From the NCBI GenBank assembly GCA_934546985.1, contig CAKTEE010000002.1, positions 1 to 64,000 of the forward strand: a stretch of 64,000 nucleotides of DNA. The letters are read 5' to 3'. This DNA is from an uncultured Eubacteriales bacterium. GTDB lineage: Bacteria; Bacillota; Clostridia; Oscillospirales; Acutalibacteraceae. Position 1 is the first letter of the stretch. Each line of letters begins with the position of its first letter. Under the pieces are notes generated by a model, which was not told the DNA's origin, searched no databases, and saw only the letters and a list, made by a program, of their open reading frames with translations. Below are positions 53,505 through 61,699 of this stretch, one piece after another. Made by a program: the position numbers and the translations under genes.

Positions 53505-54188
53505 TTACTCTTTTGCTGGCGGATATTCATTGCATAATAATCGGTATGCAGGCTCGTCCTCTTCAATTTTTGGAAAACGACCCATTGGTTCATAAAAACG
53601 GTTATCTGTATTGTCATCATTGCACTGAGATACTTCACCGATTAAAACAGGTCCATGTCCTTCTTCCGCCCAAAATGCATGGTAGATTCCTTTATGCAGA
53701 GTAACGCTTTCCCCAGGCGTAAGGCGCAAAACTGTGCCCGCTGGAACCGTGTATGTCCGTCCATCTGAATAAACAGTAACATTGGTATTTGCTAATTCAC
53801 CGTGAGGCGTAGAATTATACAACTTCATCATCATATTTCCTCCGCCGCGGTTAATAATATCTTCCATTTTCGACCAATGAAAATGCATAGGACAAATCTG
53901 ATTTTCCTGACTGACCAAAAGCTTTTCCGCATAAGTTTTTTCATATTTCTTATCGTTCTGATTTCCATTGCGAATGGTTATCAGAACCAATCCCACCTCA
54001 TGAAAACGGCCAAGTCCGTAATCCGTAATATCCCAGCCAAGCATATTATCCCGAATTTCATCGTATTCATGCCCTTTACCCTGCCAGTCTTCCGGTGACC
54101 ATTCAGCAAACGGCGGAAGTGCGAACTGATATTCTTTTATAAAAGCCTCTGCTTTTTTTATAATCGTATTAATTTCAGAGCGTTTCAT
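53505..54188 (-). CDS. D-lyxose/D-mannose ketol-isomerase family protein
   Basis: 227 residues, cupin fold. MHFHWSKMEDIINRGGG and GIYHAFWAEEGHGPVLIGEVSQCNDDNTDNRFYEP are marks of the D-lyxose isomerase family, with metal-binding His and Glu. It interconverts D-lyxose and D-xylulose or D-mannose and D-fructose. It lies between the PfkB kinase (15 bases upstream) and the GH-A gene (14 bases downstream). Mannose to fructose followed by phosphorylation is a reasonable reading of the operon. Confidence 0.88.
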   Translation of the reverse strand: MKRSEINTIIKKAEAFIKEYQFALPPFAEWSPEDWQGKGHEYDEIRDNMLGWDITDYGLGRFHEVGLVLITIRNGNQNDKKYEKTYAEKLLVSQENQICPMHFHWSKMEDIINRGGGNMMMKLYNSTPHGELANTNVTVYSDGRTYTVPAGTVLRLTPGESVTLHKGIYHAFWAEEGHGPVLIGEVSQCNDDNTDNRFYEPMGRFPKIEEDEPAYRLLCNEYPPAKE

Positions 54189-54203
54189 AAAATCATCTCC
54201 TTA

Positions 54204-55190
54204 TTATTTGCAGCGCGGTACATGCGCTAAACAATCAAGAATTTTATCCAAACAAGGCAGTGCAGGAATTGCACCTTTCCGCATGGTGGTCAAGGAACCG
54301 GAAGCATTGGCAAAAGCTAAAAGATATTGCATTTCGTCTGAAGTGAATTCCTCCAAATCTTTTTCTCCGCGCACGATTGTATATAAGGCCGCCCCCCAGA
54401 AAGCATCTCCTGCCCCTGTAGTATCGATACACTCTACATTAAAAGCAGAAGATTGAAATACACCTGCCTTGCATTTACAAATACAGCCATTTGGTCCTAA
54501 GGTGACGGCTAAAAGTTTCAAATCATAGGCGCAATAAAGTTTTTCCAGCCCTGCGGAAATCCCATTCTCTTCGGATAAGAACCTTAATTCCTCCTCAGAC
54601 ACCTTAACAAAATCAGAAAATCCAATTCCTTTTAATATAATATCACGTGCTTCTTCCTTATTTTTCCACAGAAGTTCACGCAAATTCGGGTCATAGGATA
54701 TTAACAGGCCATTTTCTTTGGCGTACTTTACAGCTGCTAACGTTGCACTTCTGGAAGGTTCTGTTGTCATAGATACAGAGCCAAAATGAAGAATCCGGCT
54801 CTGTTTTATTACTGAATAATCAATTTCAGAGGGTGTCAGCATAACATCCGAAGTTTGATTCCTATAAAAATCAAAACTACGGTTTCCTGTTTCATCTAAT
54901 GTAACAACAGCGATAGTAGTGGGGTATTCCGCAGAAGAAACAACTGCATGGGTATCTATCCCTGCATTCTGTAATTCTGTCATCAAAAACTGCCCAAAAG
55001 CGTCCCTGCCCAGTTTACTAATGAATGCTGTTTTTAACCCCAATCGAGATGCACAGGCCAACACGTTTGCAGGCGCACCGCCGGGGTTTCCCTCCAGTAA
55101 AATCTTATCCGGCCTGTTTGATTTTAAACTGACAAAATCAATTAAACTCTCGCCTATTGCGGTAATATCATATTGTTTTCTGTCACTCAT
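54204..55190 (-). CDS. PfkB family sugar kinase (probable fructokinase)
   Basis: 328 residues. GNPGGAPANVL near the start and DTTGAGDAFWGA near the end are the two PfkB signatures; the catalytic Asp is in the latter. The sequence resembles fructokinases more than ribokinases. It is the first gene of a three-gene operon with a consensus promoter 33 bases before its start. Substrate preference is inferred from the neighbouring isomerase. Confidence 0.88.
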   Translation of the reverse strand: MSDRKQYDITAIGESLIDFVSLKSNRPDKILLEGNPGGAPANVLACASRLGLKTAFISKLGRDAFGQFLMTELQNAGIDTHAVVSSAEYPTTIAVVTLDETGNRSFDFYRNQTSDVMLTPSEIDYSVIKQSRILHFGSVSMTTEPSRSATLAAVKYAKENGLLISYDPNLRELLWKNKEEARDIILKGIGFSDFVKVSEEELRFLSEENGISAGLEKLYCAYDLKLLAVTLGPNGCICKCKAGVFQSSAFNVECIDTTGAGDAFWGAALYTIVRGEKDLEEFTSDEMQYLLAFANASGSLTTMRKGAIPALPCLDKILDCLAHVPRCK

Positions 55191-55222
55191 TTACATCGCC
55201 TGCTTTCTGTAATAATAAGTTC

Positions 55223-55251
55223 ATAATAAAACTTTCTGTTTCGGTTGTAAA
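55223..55251 (-). promoter_or_regulatory. Sigma-A promoter of the sugar operon
   Basis: On the minus strand TTTACA (55251-55246), 17-base spacer, TATTAT (55228-55223), each one base from consensus. It lies between the DUF624 terminator and the kinase gene. I saw no clear operator. Confidence 0.78.
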
Positions 55252-55284
55252 GGGAAACAGCGAAAATTCATACAAAATTCAAAA

Positions 55285-55327
55285 AGACGCTTTGTTGTAT
55301 TTTGACAAAACATACAACAAAGCGTCT
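55285..55327 (-). terminator. Terminator of the spoIIM-xerD-DUF624 unit
   Basis: AGACGCTTTGTTGTAT (55285-55300) and its exact complement (55312-55327) form a 16-bp stem; TTTTT follows on the minus-strand exit. It lies 14 bases after the DUF624 stop. Confidence 0.88.
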
Positions 55328-55340
55328 ATAAACTATAAAA

Positions 55341-56108
55341 TTATAAATGATCCTGAAAAATACTTTCTATTTCTTCAGTTTCCTCTTCTGTTTTTAAAAA
55401 TTTAGAAATTAGCGGATAGGTTATAAACATTTCCGTATAACCGTCCAATGCAAATGAGAAAAAGAAAACAATTAAAACCAGAAAGAAAAAGAAAAGCGGA
55501 TGAATCGCAAATGAAAAGTATAACAAAAAGCCAAGAAAAGTCAACAAAGCAATCTTTAAAATACCGACTAATGTATTTCGCAAAAATCCTTGAAATGCAA
55601 ATATTAGGCTATTGCGATAGATATTTGTATAAGAAAGCTCAAAAGTAACAAGGAGTGTGTATACATAATAATAAACATAAGAGAATAGCAGGAATACCGC
55701 ACCCGTCAACCCTATAAAGAACAGCCGGATGATTTCATTCAAATCCAATTGCATTGTTAAATAATATATATTCAGTGCAAAAAGAACTGTAGTAAAAAGC
55801 TGAAGTAATCCCACCGGCAATGCCTGTTTAAAATTCTCCAAAAACTTGTCCTTAAAATCCGACCATAAAAACACCGGCTTTTCTTTTACAAACTCCCGCA
55901 AAATATAACTGCGTGCAGCAAGTGCCGGACCAATTGTTATCACAGGAAGAGAGAACAGCATAAAAATAAGATTTAATTTAATCAAATCCCAAAATTTTCT
56001 TCCTAAAATTTCAAAATATAAAAACAAGGAAGATTTCTCCGCCCCCTGCGTTTTTTTAACGCCTTTGCCTGGTTTTGTATAGTCAAACAGGCCCCAAAAA
56101 CCCGCCAT
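55341..56108 (-). CDS. DUF624 (YesL-like) membrane protein
   Basis: 255 residues. A basic, Gly-rich N terminus (GLFDYTKPGKGVKK) and five or six membrane helices. Such YesL-type proteins are usually encoded with CUT1 sugar ABC transporters. Here it lies 16 bases after the XerD-like gene and ends with a strong terminator, so it is part of that transcript, not of the adjacent sugar operon. An acidic tail (EEETEEIESIF) closes it. Function unknown. Confidence 0.85.
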   Translation of the reverse strand: MAGFWGLFDYTKPGKGVKKTQGAEKSSLFLYFEILGRKFWDLIKLNLIFMLFSLPVITIGPALAARSYILREFVKEKPVFLWSDFKDKFLENFKQALPVGLLQLFTTVLFALNIYYLTMQLDLNEIIRLFFIGLTGAVFLLFSYVYYYVYTLLVTFELSYTNIYRNSLIFAFQGFLRNTLVGILKIALLTFLGFLLYFSFAIHPLFFFFLVLIVFFFSFALDGYTEMFITYPLISKFLKTEEETEEIESIFQDHL

Positions 56109-56124
56109 TTACATTCCACCTTAT

Positions 56125-57024
56125 TTAATTTTCCTGCCTCGCGCGTGGATGACAATTTAGACAAACTTCACGGAAATGGTCATCTGCAAGGCGCAGATAA
56201 ATCTGTGTTGAAGAAATATCCGAATGACCCAGCATTTGCTGTACATCCTTCAATTTTGCACCATTTTTCATTAAATGAGTTGCAAAAGAGTGGCGAAGTG
56301 TCTGAGGTGTAATATCCTTGCAAATCCCCGCGCTGTCCGCATAATATTTAATAATTTTCCATATGCCCTGACGAGTCAGCCGTTTCGTATTCATATTAAC
56401 GAAAAGTGGAATTCCTAACTCATCCTGTTCTACATCGCCAATATATAAATCAGTATAATTTGCCAATGCAGTAATTACTTTAGGATACAGCGGAATCAAA
56501 CGCTCTTTTTTTCCGCTTCTGCATCTCAAAATGCCGTTTTCCAAATCAATATCGTCTGTATTTACTGCCACAACCTCTGATACTTTAATCCCTGTAGCGT
56601 ACAACAATTCCAAAATAGCTTTATCCCGGCATCCTTTAATAGTAGAAGAATCCGGTTGATCAAGCAAACGCTCCACTTCATCATTTGTAAGAATTTCAGG
56701 AAGTTTTTTCTCAGGTACTGCCGCATGGATTTCTAAAACCGGGTTTGTTTTTGTATGATTATTTTGCACAAGAAATGCGAAATAACATTTTAATGATGAA
56801 ATAATACGTTTACAGGTTGCCGCAGACCGCCCGCCTGCCTCTAAAAAAAACAGATACCCATTGATATAGGCATTGTCAATATCACATAATTTAGAAATAG
56901 GTTTCTTTTCTTTTATATATTCAAAGAACTGCCGAACATCACGCAAATAAGACTGGAGAGTATTACCTGAGACTTTTCTCTCTTCGGACAGATAAACGCC
57001 ATATTCAATAAAAAAGGTATCCAT
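56125..57024 (-). CDS. XerD-like tyrosine recombinase with two catalytic residues replaced
   Basis: 299 residues, normal for XerD, starting MDTFFIEYGVYLSEE. SAM-like domain (1-95), then catalytic domain. The catalytic Arg I of GLRVSE is Lys147 (GIKVSE) and the catalytic His of HxLRH is Gln241 (PQTLRH). Lys171/172, Arg244, His267 (LGHSD) and Tyr276 (QIYLRL) remain. ATG 57024 follows AAAGGGGGA by five bases. It is flanked by spoIIM and DUF624; spoIIM-xerD is a common Firmicutes pair. It may be weak or dependent on a partner. Confidence 0.85.
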   Translation of the reverse strand: MDTFFIEYGVYLSEERKVSGNTLQSYLRDVRQFFEYIKEKKPISKLCDIDNAYINGYLFFLEAGGRSAATCKRIISSLKCYFAFLVQNNHTKTNPVLEIHAAVPEKKLPEILTNDEVERLLDQPDSSTIKGCRDKAILELLYATGIKVSEVVAVNTDDIDLENGILRCRSGKKERLIPLYPKVITALANYTDLYIGDVEQDELGIPLFVNMNTKRLTRQGIWKIIKYYADSAGICKDITPQTLRHSFATHLMKNGAKLKDVQQMLGHSDISSTQIYLRLADDHFREVCLNCHPRARQEN

Positions 57025-57040
57025 ATCTGTCCCCCTTTGA

Positions 57041-57673
57041 CTAAAATACAAAAAAGCCTGAAAAAACCTTGCTTAAAAATGCGTCCATAATGCAAGAAAA
57101 CATAATAATTCCCAAAAACACAGAAAAACGAGCAGTATAAAGCTTCAGCTCTGAAGAAAAATTAATCTGCCCGTAATCTGCGCGGAATAAAGAAATAAAA
57201 TGAAACGACATTCGCCATGCCTCAAGGGAACACAATATCAATGCGGTTACTGAAAGGATCGAATGGGGATAAATTGTCAGCAAACAATAGGCAATTCCCT
57301 TTAGTCCCTGTGTCTGATAAAGATAACCGGATATAATACCCAGCCCAAAGCCGCGAAAAACTGGAACAGCGCCAACGACTGGCACCCCTGCCGGACTTAA
57401 TCCTGCAAGAAATATTACCAGTACTATTGCCAGAGAAGGTATAAACGAGTTAAATAAAGTTGCAAAAAATGAATGCTCTATCCGGCTGGCAGTAAAACCC
57501 GTTAAAATACTTTGAAAAATACTGTTGAGCGTACCAGAACTATCTTTAACGGCAGTACATCCCCAAGCCATGCCTAAAATAAACAAAAACATAAAAAGCA
57601 ACTGTTGCCAGTTGGCAGCAAGCATATTTAATAACTTTTTCCTGTCACGACGACTGTGGTTTGTCCTTTTCAT
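57041..57673 (-). CDS. spoIIM: Stage II sporulation protein M
   Basis: 210 residues with five membrane helices and the SpoIIM order: basic N terminus, FMFLFILGMAWG helix, GTLFNSFIPS-like loop and FRGFGLGIISGYL. SpoIIM recruits SpoIID and SpoIIP to the engulfing membrane. Its stop is 16 bases before the XerD-like start. GGAGG precedes ATG 57673. The 170 bases upstream (57674-57843) contain TGTTATAAT on the minus strand near 57704, a possible extended -10. Confidence 0.93.
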   Translation of the reverse strand: MKRTNHSRRDRKKLLNMLAANWQQLLFMFLFILGMAWGCTAVKDSSGTLNSIFQSILTGFTASRIEHSFFATLFNSFIPSLAIVLVIFLAGLSPAGVPVVGAVPVFRGFGLGIISGYLYQTQGLKGIAYCLLTIYPHSILSVTALILCSLEAWRMSFHFISLFRADYGQINFSSELKLYTARFSVFLGIIMFSCIMDAFLSKVFSGFFVF

Positions 57674-57843
57674 AAAGCTTCCTCCCTGTCATACTTCATT
57701 ATAACAAAAAGTATGCTGAAAAGACGGGCTTTATAACCAGACATAAAAAAGGAATAAAAAATGTAAGTACTTTAAATATAATACTTTTTTCGTTTTTTCG
57801 CAAGAGAATACAAAGAAAATTCAAATATTATTACAAAAAAGTA

Positions 57844-59217
57844 TCAAATCGATTGTCCTCCATCAGCCAGCGCGGCTTTAATCATAATAGCGCATTCCAG
57901 CCGTTTCTTTTCCATATCGCACGCAAGGGAAAACGGTTTTAAAATATCGCCGCCATACTGCTGATTATTTGCGTTGCAGCCGCCGCTGCAATAAAACTTG
58001 GCCCAACAGTTTTTACATTCCTCTTTTGAATAAATATTTGCTCTGGCAAAACGCTCTTTCATATTTAAATCAAAAGTGCCGTCCAAAAGATTTCCCATTT
58101 TCCATTCTTCCATTCCAACAAATTGATGGCAGGGGTAGATATCACCTTCCGGCGTTATTGCTACATATTCATTGCCGCATCCGCATCCGCGCAAACGTTT
58201 AATAGCACATGGACCCTGATCTAAATCCAACTTAAAATGGAAGAAATTAAATGTATCGCCCGCACGTTTGTGTTTAATAACATTGTCTGCAAGGCGTTCG
58301 TATTCCGCATAAACAGCCGGTAAATCATTTTCCGTCAATGCATACGGCACTTCACTGTCGCTTACGCAGGGTTCAATGGAAATCTGGTCAAAACCGCATG
58401 CATACATATGCTCGACATCTTGTGCAAAATCTAGATTATATTTTGTAAAAGTCCCGCGAACGTAATATTGATCCCTGCCGCGTTTTTCTACCAAACGTTG
58501 ATATTTGGGGAGAATAGAATCATAACTGCCGCTTCCATCCACACGCACACGCAATTGGTCATTAATTTCTTTGCGTCCGTCAATAGACAGCACGACATTG
58601 GACATTTCTTGATTGATAAAGTCAATTTTATCATCACTTAAAAGAAGTCCGTTTGTCGTTATTGTAAACCGAAAATTCTTATTATAAATTTTCTCTTGCT
58701 CGCGTGCATAAGCAACGATTGCCTTTACAACGTCAAAATTCATCAAGGGTTCCCCGCCGAAGAAATCTAACTCCAGATTACGACGCCCCTGAGAATTTTG
58801 AATCAGAAAATCAATGGCTTTTTTACCAATTTCCAAAGGCATAAGTTTACGTTCACCGCCAAAATCACCTTGAGCGGCAAAACAGTAATTACAGCGCAGG
58901 TTGCAGTCATGAGCAATATGCAGGCACATTGCTTTTACCGGTGCTGCAACCATGCGGTCTGCAAACTGTTCGTAGTCATCCGCGGAAAACAACTGTTCCA
59001 TATTATAAAGCTCTAAAATTTCACTGTACACAGCTCGTACAGTTTCTTCGCTATATTTTTCACCAAACACCTTTAAAATATTTGAAGGACATTCAATAGC
59101 CATAGGCGGTTTTAAATAATCAAGCATTTCATATGATAAATCATCAAAAACATGCACCGCACCGCTGTTTACATCCAACACAAGGTTATAGCCGTTTAAT
59201 TGAAATTTATGTATCAT
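57844..59217 (-). CDS. SCIFF peptide maturase, radical SAM/SPASM thioether synthase
   Basis: 457 residues. An N-terminal RRE-like peptide-binding region (1-90), radical SAM motif CNLRCNYC (Cys105, 109, 112), GGEPL, and a C-terminal SPASM region with many cysteines (CAIKRLRGCGCGN, CHQ, CKNCWAKFYCSGGCN) for two auxiliary clusters. It forms Cys-to-alpha-carbon thioether bonds in the SCIFF precursor. The precursor gene lies 87 bases upstream with a hairpin between, so both are probably one operon. Full length is present. Confidence 0.95.
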   Translation of the reverse strand: MIHKFQLNGYNLVLDVNSGAVHVFDDLSYEMLDYLKPPMAIECPSNILKVFGEKYSEETVRAVYSEILELYNMEQLFSADDYEQFADRMVAAPVKAMCLHIAHDCNLRCNYCFAAQGDFGGERKLMPLEIGKKAIDFLIQNSQGRRNLELDFFGGEPLMNFDVVKAIVAYAREQEKIYNKNFRFTITTNGLLLSDDKIDFINQEMSNVVLSIDGRKEINDQLRVRVDGSGSYDSILPKYQRLVEKRGRDQYYVRGTFTKYNLDFAQDVEHMYACGFDQISIEPCVSDSEVPYALTENDLPAVYAEYERLADNVIKHKRAGDTFNFFHFKLDLDQGPCAIKRLRGCGCGNEYVAITPEGDIYPCHQFVGMEEWKMGNLLDGTFDLNMKERFARANIYSKEECKNCWAKFYCSGGCNANNQQYGGDILKPFSLACDMEKKRLECAIMIKAALADGGQSI

Positions 59218-59250
59218 AATATTCTTTTCCCTTTGATTTTAAATTCACAT

Positions 59251-59288
59251 AAAAATATAAGGGACAGCATACTGTCCCTTATATTTTT
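59251..59288 (-). terminator. Hairpin between SCIFF and maturase genes
   Basis: A perfect 17-bp stem (59251-59267 with 59272-59288), loop CATA, with an A/U-rich base giving U-runs on both strands. Read-through past it would feed the maturase gene, so it may set an excess of peptide over enzyme. Confidence 0.75.
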
Positions 59289-59304
59289 ACGCGTAAGTAT
59301 CCGC

Positions 59305-59442
59305 TTATTTCTCACACTGCTGATTTGCCACTGTGCAAGAAGTTTTGCAGGCAGACTGACAGGAAGCCTGGCATTCGCCGCAGCCGCCTTTTGCCGCGCT
59401 CTGCTTCAGGTTCGCTTTATTCAAAGTCTTGATATGTTTCAT
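59305..59442 (-). CDS. SCIFF ranthipeptide precursor (six cysteines in forty-five residues)
   Basis: Exactly 45 residues, beginning MKHIKTLNKANLKQ, with cysteines at 21, 24, 28, 32, 36 and 43. This fits the SCIFF family, the most conserved RiPP precursor of Clostridia. A Gly-Gly (19-20) precedes the first Cys. The mature product has thioether links and its role (signalling or quorum-like regulation has been suggested) is not settled. GGGGGATG lies about eight bases before ATG 59442. Confidence 0.95.
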   Translation of the reverse strand: MKHIKTLNKANLKQSAAKGGCGECQASCQSACKTSCTVANQQCEK

Positions 59443-59502
59443 AAAAGTGCATCCCCCAATCATCTTATATTCCGTGCTTTTTATTATACCACAGCATTTT
59501 TT

Positions 59503-59925
59503 TTATTTCAACGGCTTTCTAAGATTTACACCAATAATTCCGCCCAAAATTCCTCCCGTGCACATTGCTGCCAGTTTAATTACAAATCCCGCATTCAACT
59601 GGACGCCGCATGTACACATACCAATAGCAGTTAATATCAACAATAATAAAACTGCACTAATAAGACCCACCAGCAATCCGTTTTTGCGCAGGATTTTCGC
59701 CGCTGTAAAGCCTGCCGCAATAGATGACAATACTGAAACCACAATGGAAAAACCGTTAACCATAGCAGGCTGAGCATCATATTTCAATAAAACAAATGCA
59801 AAAAGAGCACTAAAGGCAACGCAGCACAAAAGGCCTGTAATTCCGCCGGTTAGAATCCCTTTTGCAAACGGAGACCAACTAAAACCTGCGTGCTGGCTGT
59901 TATTACAACTGCAACGTTCTTTCAA
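59503..59925 (-). CDS. TIGR04086 family membrane protein
   Basis: 140 residues with four membrane helices, opening with a Cys-containing segment (CSCNN). This family regularly lies beside SCIFF and yajC in Clostridia. TTG 59925 has GGGGGG seven bases upstream; TTG 59940 is less likely because it lies inside that ribosome binding site. The GGGG of the site can pair with CCCC in an upstream hairpin. Function unknown. Confidence 0.8.
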   Translation of the reverse strand: MKERCSCNNSQHAGFSWSPFAKGILTGGITGLLCCVAFSALFAFVLLKYDAQPAMVNGFSIVVSVLSSIAAGFTAAKILRKNGLLVGLISAVLLLLILTAIGMCTCGVQLNAGFVIKLAAMCTGGILGGIIGVNLRKPLK

Positions 59926-59934
59926 AATAAATCC

Positions 59935-59968
59935 CCCCAATATACTTTATTCAAAGTATATTAAGGGG
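59935..59968 (-). promoter_or_regulatory. Hairpin that can mask the TIGR04086 ribosome binding site
   Basis: On the minus strand CCCC (59968-59965), two bulged T, AATATACTTT (59962-59953), loop GAAT, AAAGTATATT (59948-59939), GGGG (59938-59935). The ten-bp stem is perfect and the final GGGG is the ribosome binding site of the next gene. It also lies just after the yajC stop. Confidence 0.5.
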
Positions 59969-59988
59969 AAACTGATAATATTCATAAG

Positions 59989-60330
59989 TTACGCCGCATC
60001 TTCATGCTCTGTGGTATTCATTTGAATCGACCATTTTTTCAGCTGCATACGGCACCTGTCGACACCGGTTTCAATGATGATGCTGTCTTCTTTAATAGTA
60101 ACCACTTTACCTACAATGCCACCGATGGTGATGATTGTATCGCCCACCTGAATCTCATTGCGCATTTTTTCTTCCTGTTTCTGACGTTTTTTCTGCGGAC
60201 GAAGAATAAAAAAATACAACAGGGCAAACATCCCTACCAACATGGCAATCTGCACAATGCCGTAAGCACCGGCGCCACTGTTTTGAGCGGCACCTGCCGT
60301 AGCTGTTTCCAACAAAATAAACTGGCTCAT
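59989..60330 (-). CDS. yajC: Preprotein translocase subunit YajC
   Basis: 113 residues: a short Ala/Gly-rich periplasmic N terminus, one membrane helix (about 28-46), the RPQKKRQKQ basic motif and the GDTIITIGGIVGKVV domain. YajC associates with SecDF. ATG 60330 has GGAGGTG eight bases upstream; ATG 60369 adds 13 residues without support. It follows tgt by 68 bases. No secDF genes lie in the window. Confidence 0.93.
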   Translation of the reverse strand: MSQFILLETATAGAAQNSGAGAYGIVQIAMLVGMFALLYFFILRPQKKRQKQEEKMRNEIQVGDTIITIGGIVGKVVTIKEDSIIIETGVDRCRMQLKKWSIQMNTTEHEDAA

Positions 60331-60398
60331 TCGTTCTGCACCTCCAAAGATAATATTATGATTATACATGGTAACGGAAAAACTTGCAATAGATAGTT

Positions 60399-61541
60399 TT
60401 AAATCCGTGTATCCAAAAGCACTGCATATTTTTCCCGAAACTCATCAAAAGTATCTGATTCGATTGCTTCACGTATTTTTTCCATTAAGGTATTATAAAA
60501 ATACAGATTATGCATAACGGCTAGCCGCCCGCCCAATATTTCCTTGCTTTTAAGCAAATGCCTGATATAGGCCCGGGAATAGTGGCGGCAGGCATAACAA
60601 CCGCACTGTGTATCTGCCGGTTCCATATCTGTTTGGTATTTTGCATTATTTAAATTAATGATACCATTCCAAGTAAATAAATGTCCATGGCGCGCATTCC
60701 GGCTGGGCATAACGCAGTCAAACAAATCAACACCGCGGCTGACAGCTTCTATAATATTGCCCGGCGTACCAACCCCCATTAAATAACGCGGCTTGTCCAC
60801 AGGCATATGGGGCGTGACTGCTGTAATAACACGGTACATATCCTGTGCCGGCTCCCCAACCGCAAGCCCTCCAATGGCATACCCGTCCAAATCCAGCTGA
60901 ACAATATCCTGCATATGTTTGACACGTAAATCGTCAAAAGTACAACCCTGATTAATGCCGAAAAGCATCTGATGCGGATTAATCGTATCCGGCTGTGCAT
61001 TCAGCCGTGCCATTTCTTTTTGGCAGCGCATAAGCCATCGGGTGGTACGTTCGCAAGACTGCTTTGCATAATCATAGGAAGATGGGTTTTCGACACATTC
61101 ATCAAATGCCATGGCAATCGTAGAACCTAAATTTGACTGTATCTGCATACTCTCCTCAGGACCCATAAAAATCCGTTTTCCATCAATATGCGATGCAAAA
61201 GTAACGCCTTCCTCCTGAATTTTACGCAGACCGGAAAGAGAAAAAACCTGAAAGCCGCCGCTGTCAGTTAAAATAGGACCGTTCCAACCCGTAAACCTGT
61301 GCAGTCCTCCCATTTCTTTAACAAGTTGATCTCCGGGGCGTAAATGCAGATGATAGGTGTTGCAAAGCATTACTTGGCAGTGTTCTTCTGTTTTCAGGTC
61401 AACCGCAGAAATCCCACCTTTAATGGCGCCGCAGGTTGCTACATTCATAAAAGCAGGCGTTTGAACTGTGCCGTGTACAGTATGAAATATTCCCCGTCTT
61501 GCTTTCCCCTGTGTTTTGATTATTTCAATCGTCTTTTTCAT
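60399..61541 (-). CDS. tgt: Queuine tRNA-ribosyltransferase
   Basis: 380 residues, TIM-barrel. TDSGGFQVFSL with the catalytic Asp, FDCVMPSRNARHG, and zinc ligands CGCYAC ... H. It exchanges G34 for preQ1/queuine in GUN tRNAs. ATG 61541 has GAGG six bases upstream and gives the family N terminus (MKKTIEIIK); a longer reading from 61607 is unsupported. It is downstream of queA on the same strand, with a 158-base gap containing a hairpin. Confidence 0.95.
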   Translation of the reverse strand: MKKTIEIIKTQGKARRGIFHTVHGTVQTPAFMNVATCGAIKGGISAVDLKTEEHCQVMLCNTYHLHLRPGDQLVKEMGGLHRFTGWNGPILTDSGGFQVFSLSGLRKIQEEGVTFASHIDGKRIFMGPEESMQIQSNLGSTIAMAFDECVENPSSYDYAKQSCERTTRWLMRCQKEMARLNAQPDTINPHQMLFGINQGCTFDDLRVKHMQDIVQLDLDGYAIGGLAVGEPAQDMYRVITAVTPHMPVDKPRYLMGVGTPGNIIEAVSRGVDLFDCVMPSRNARHGHLFTWNGIINLNNAKYQTDMEPADTQCGCYACRHYSRAYIRHLLKSKEILGGRLAVMHNLYFYNTLMEKIREAIESDTFDEFREKYAVLLDTRI

Positions 61542-61586
61542 ATTCAACCTCAATATTTCCAGTATTCCGCCAATATCAGTAAATGA

Positions 61587-61616
61587 GCGGTACGCCACAA
61601 AAGCCAAACGTACCGC
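61587..61616. repeat. 8-bp stem-loop between queA and tgt
   Basis: GCGGTACG (61587-61594) pairs with CGTACCGC (61609-61616) around a 14-base loop. No T-run follows on either strand, so it is not a standard terminator, and I see no preQ1 riboswitch motif. The rest of 61542-61699 shows nothing else. Confidence 0.5.
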
Positions 61617-61699
61617 CTTACATGTTAAAATTATATCCCGCCTAAAAAAATGTCAATCACCCATTTTGTTTCTTCGGTCAACAGTAAAATTCTGTATTA

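Noticed and set aside
61542..61699. preQ1 riboswitch in front of tgt
   Set aside because: No C-rich loop with an A-rich pseudoknot tail; only a plain stem-loop is present.
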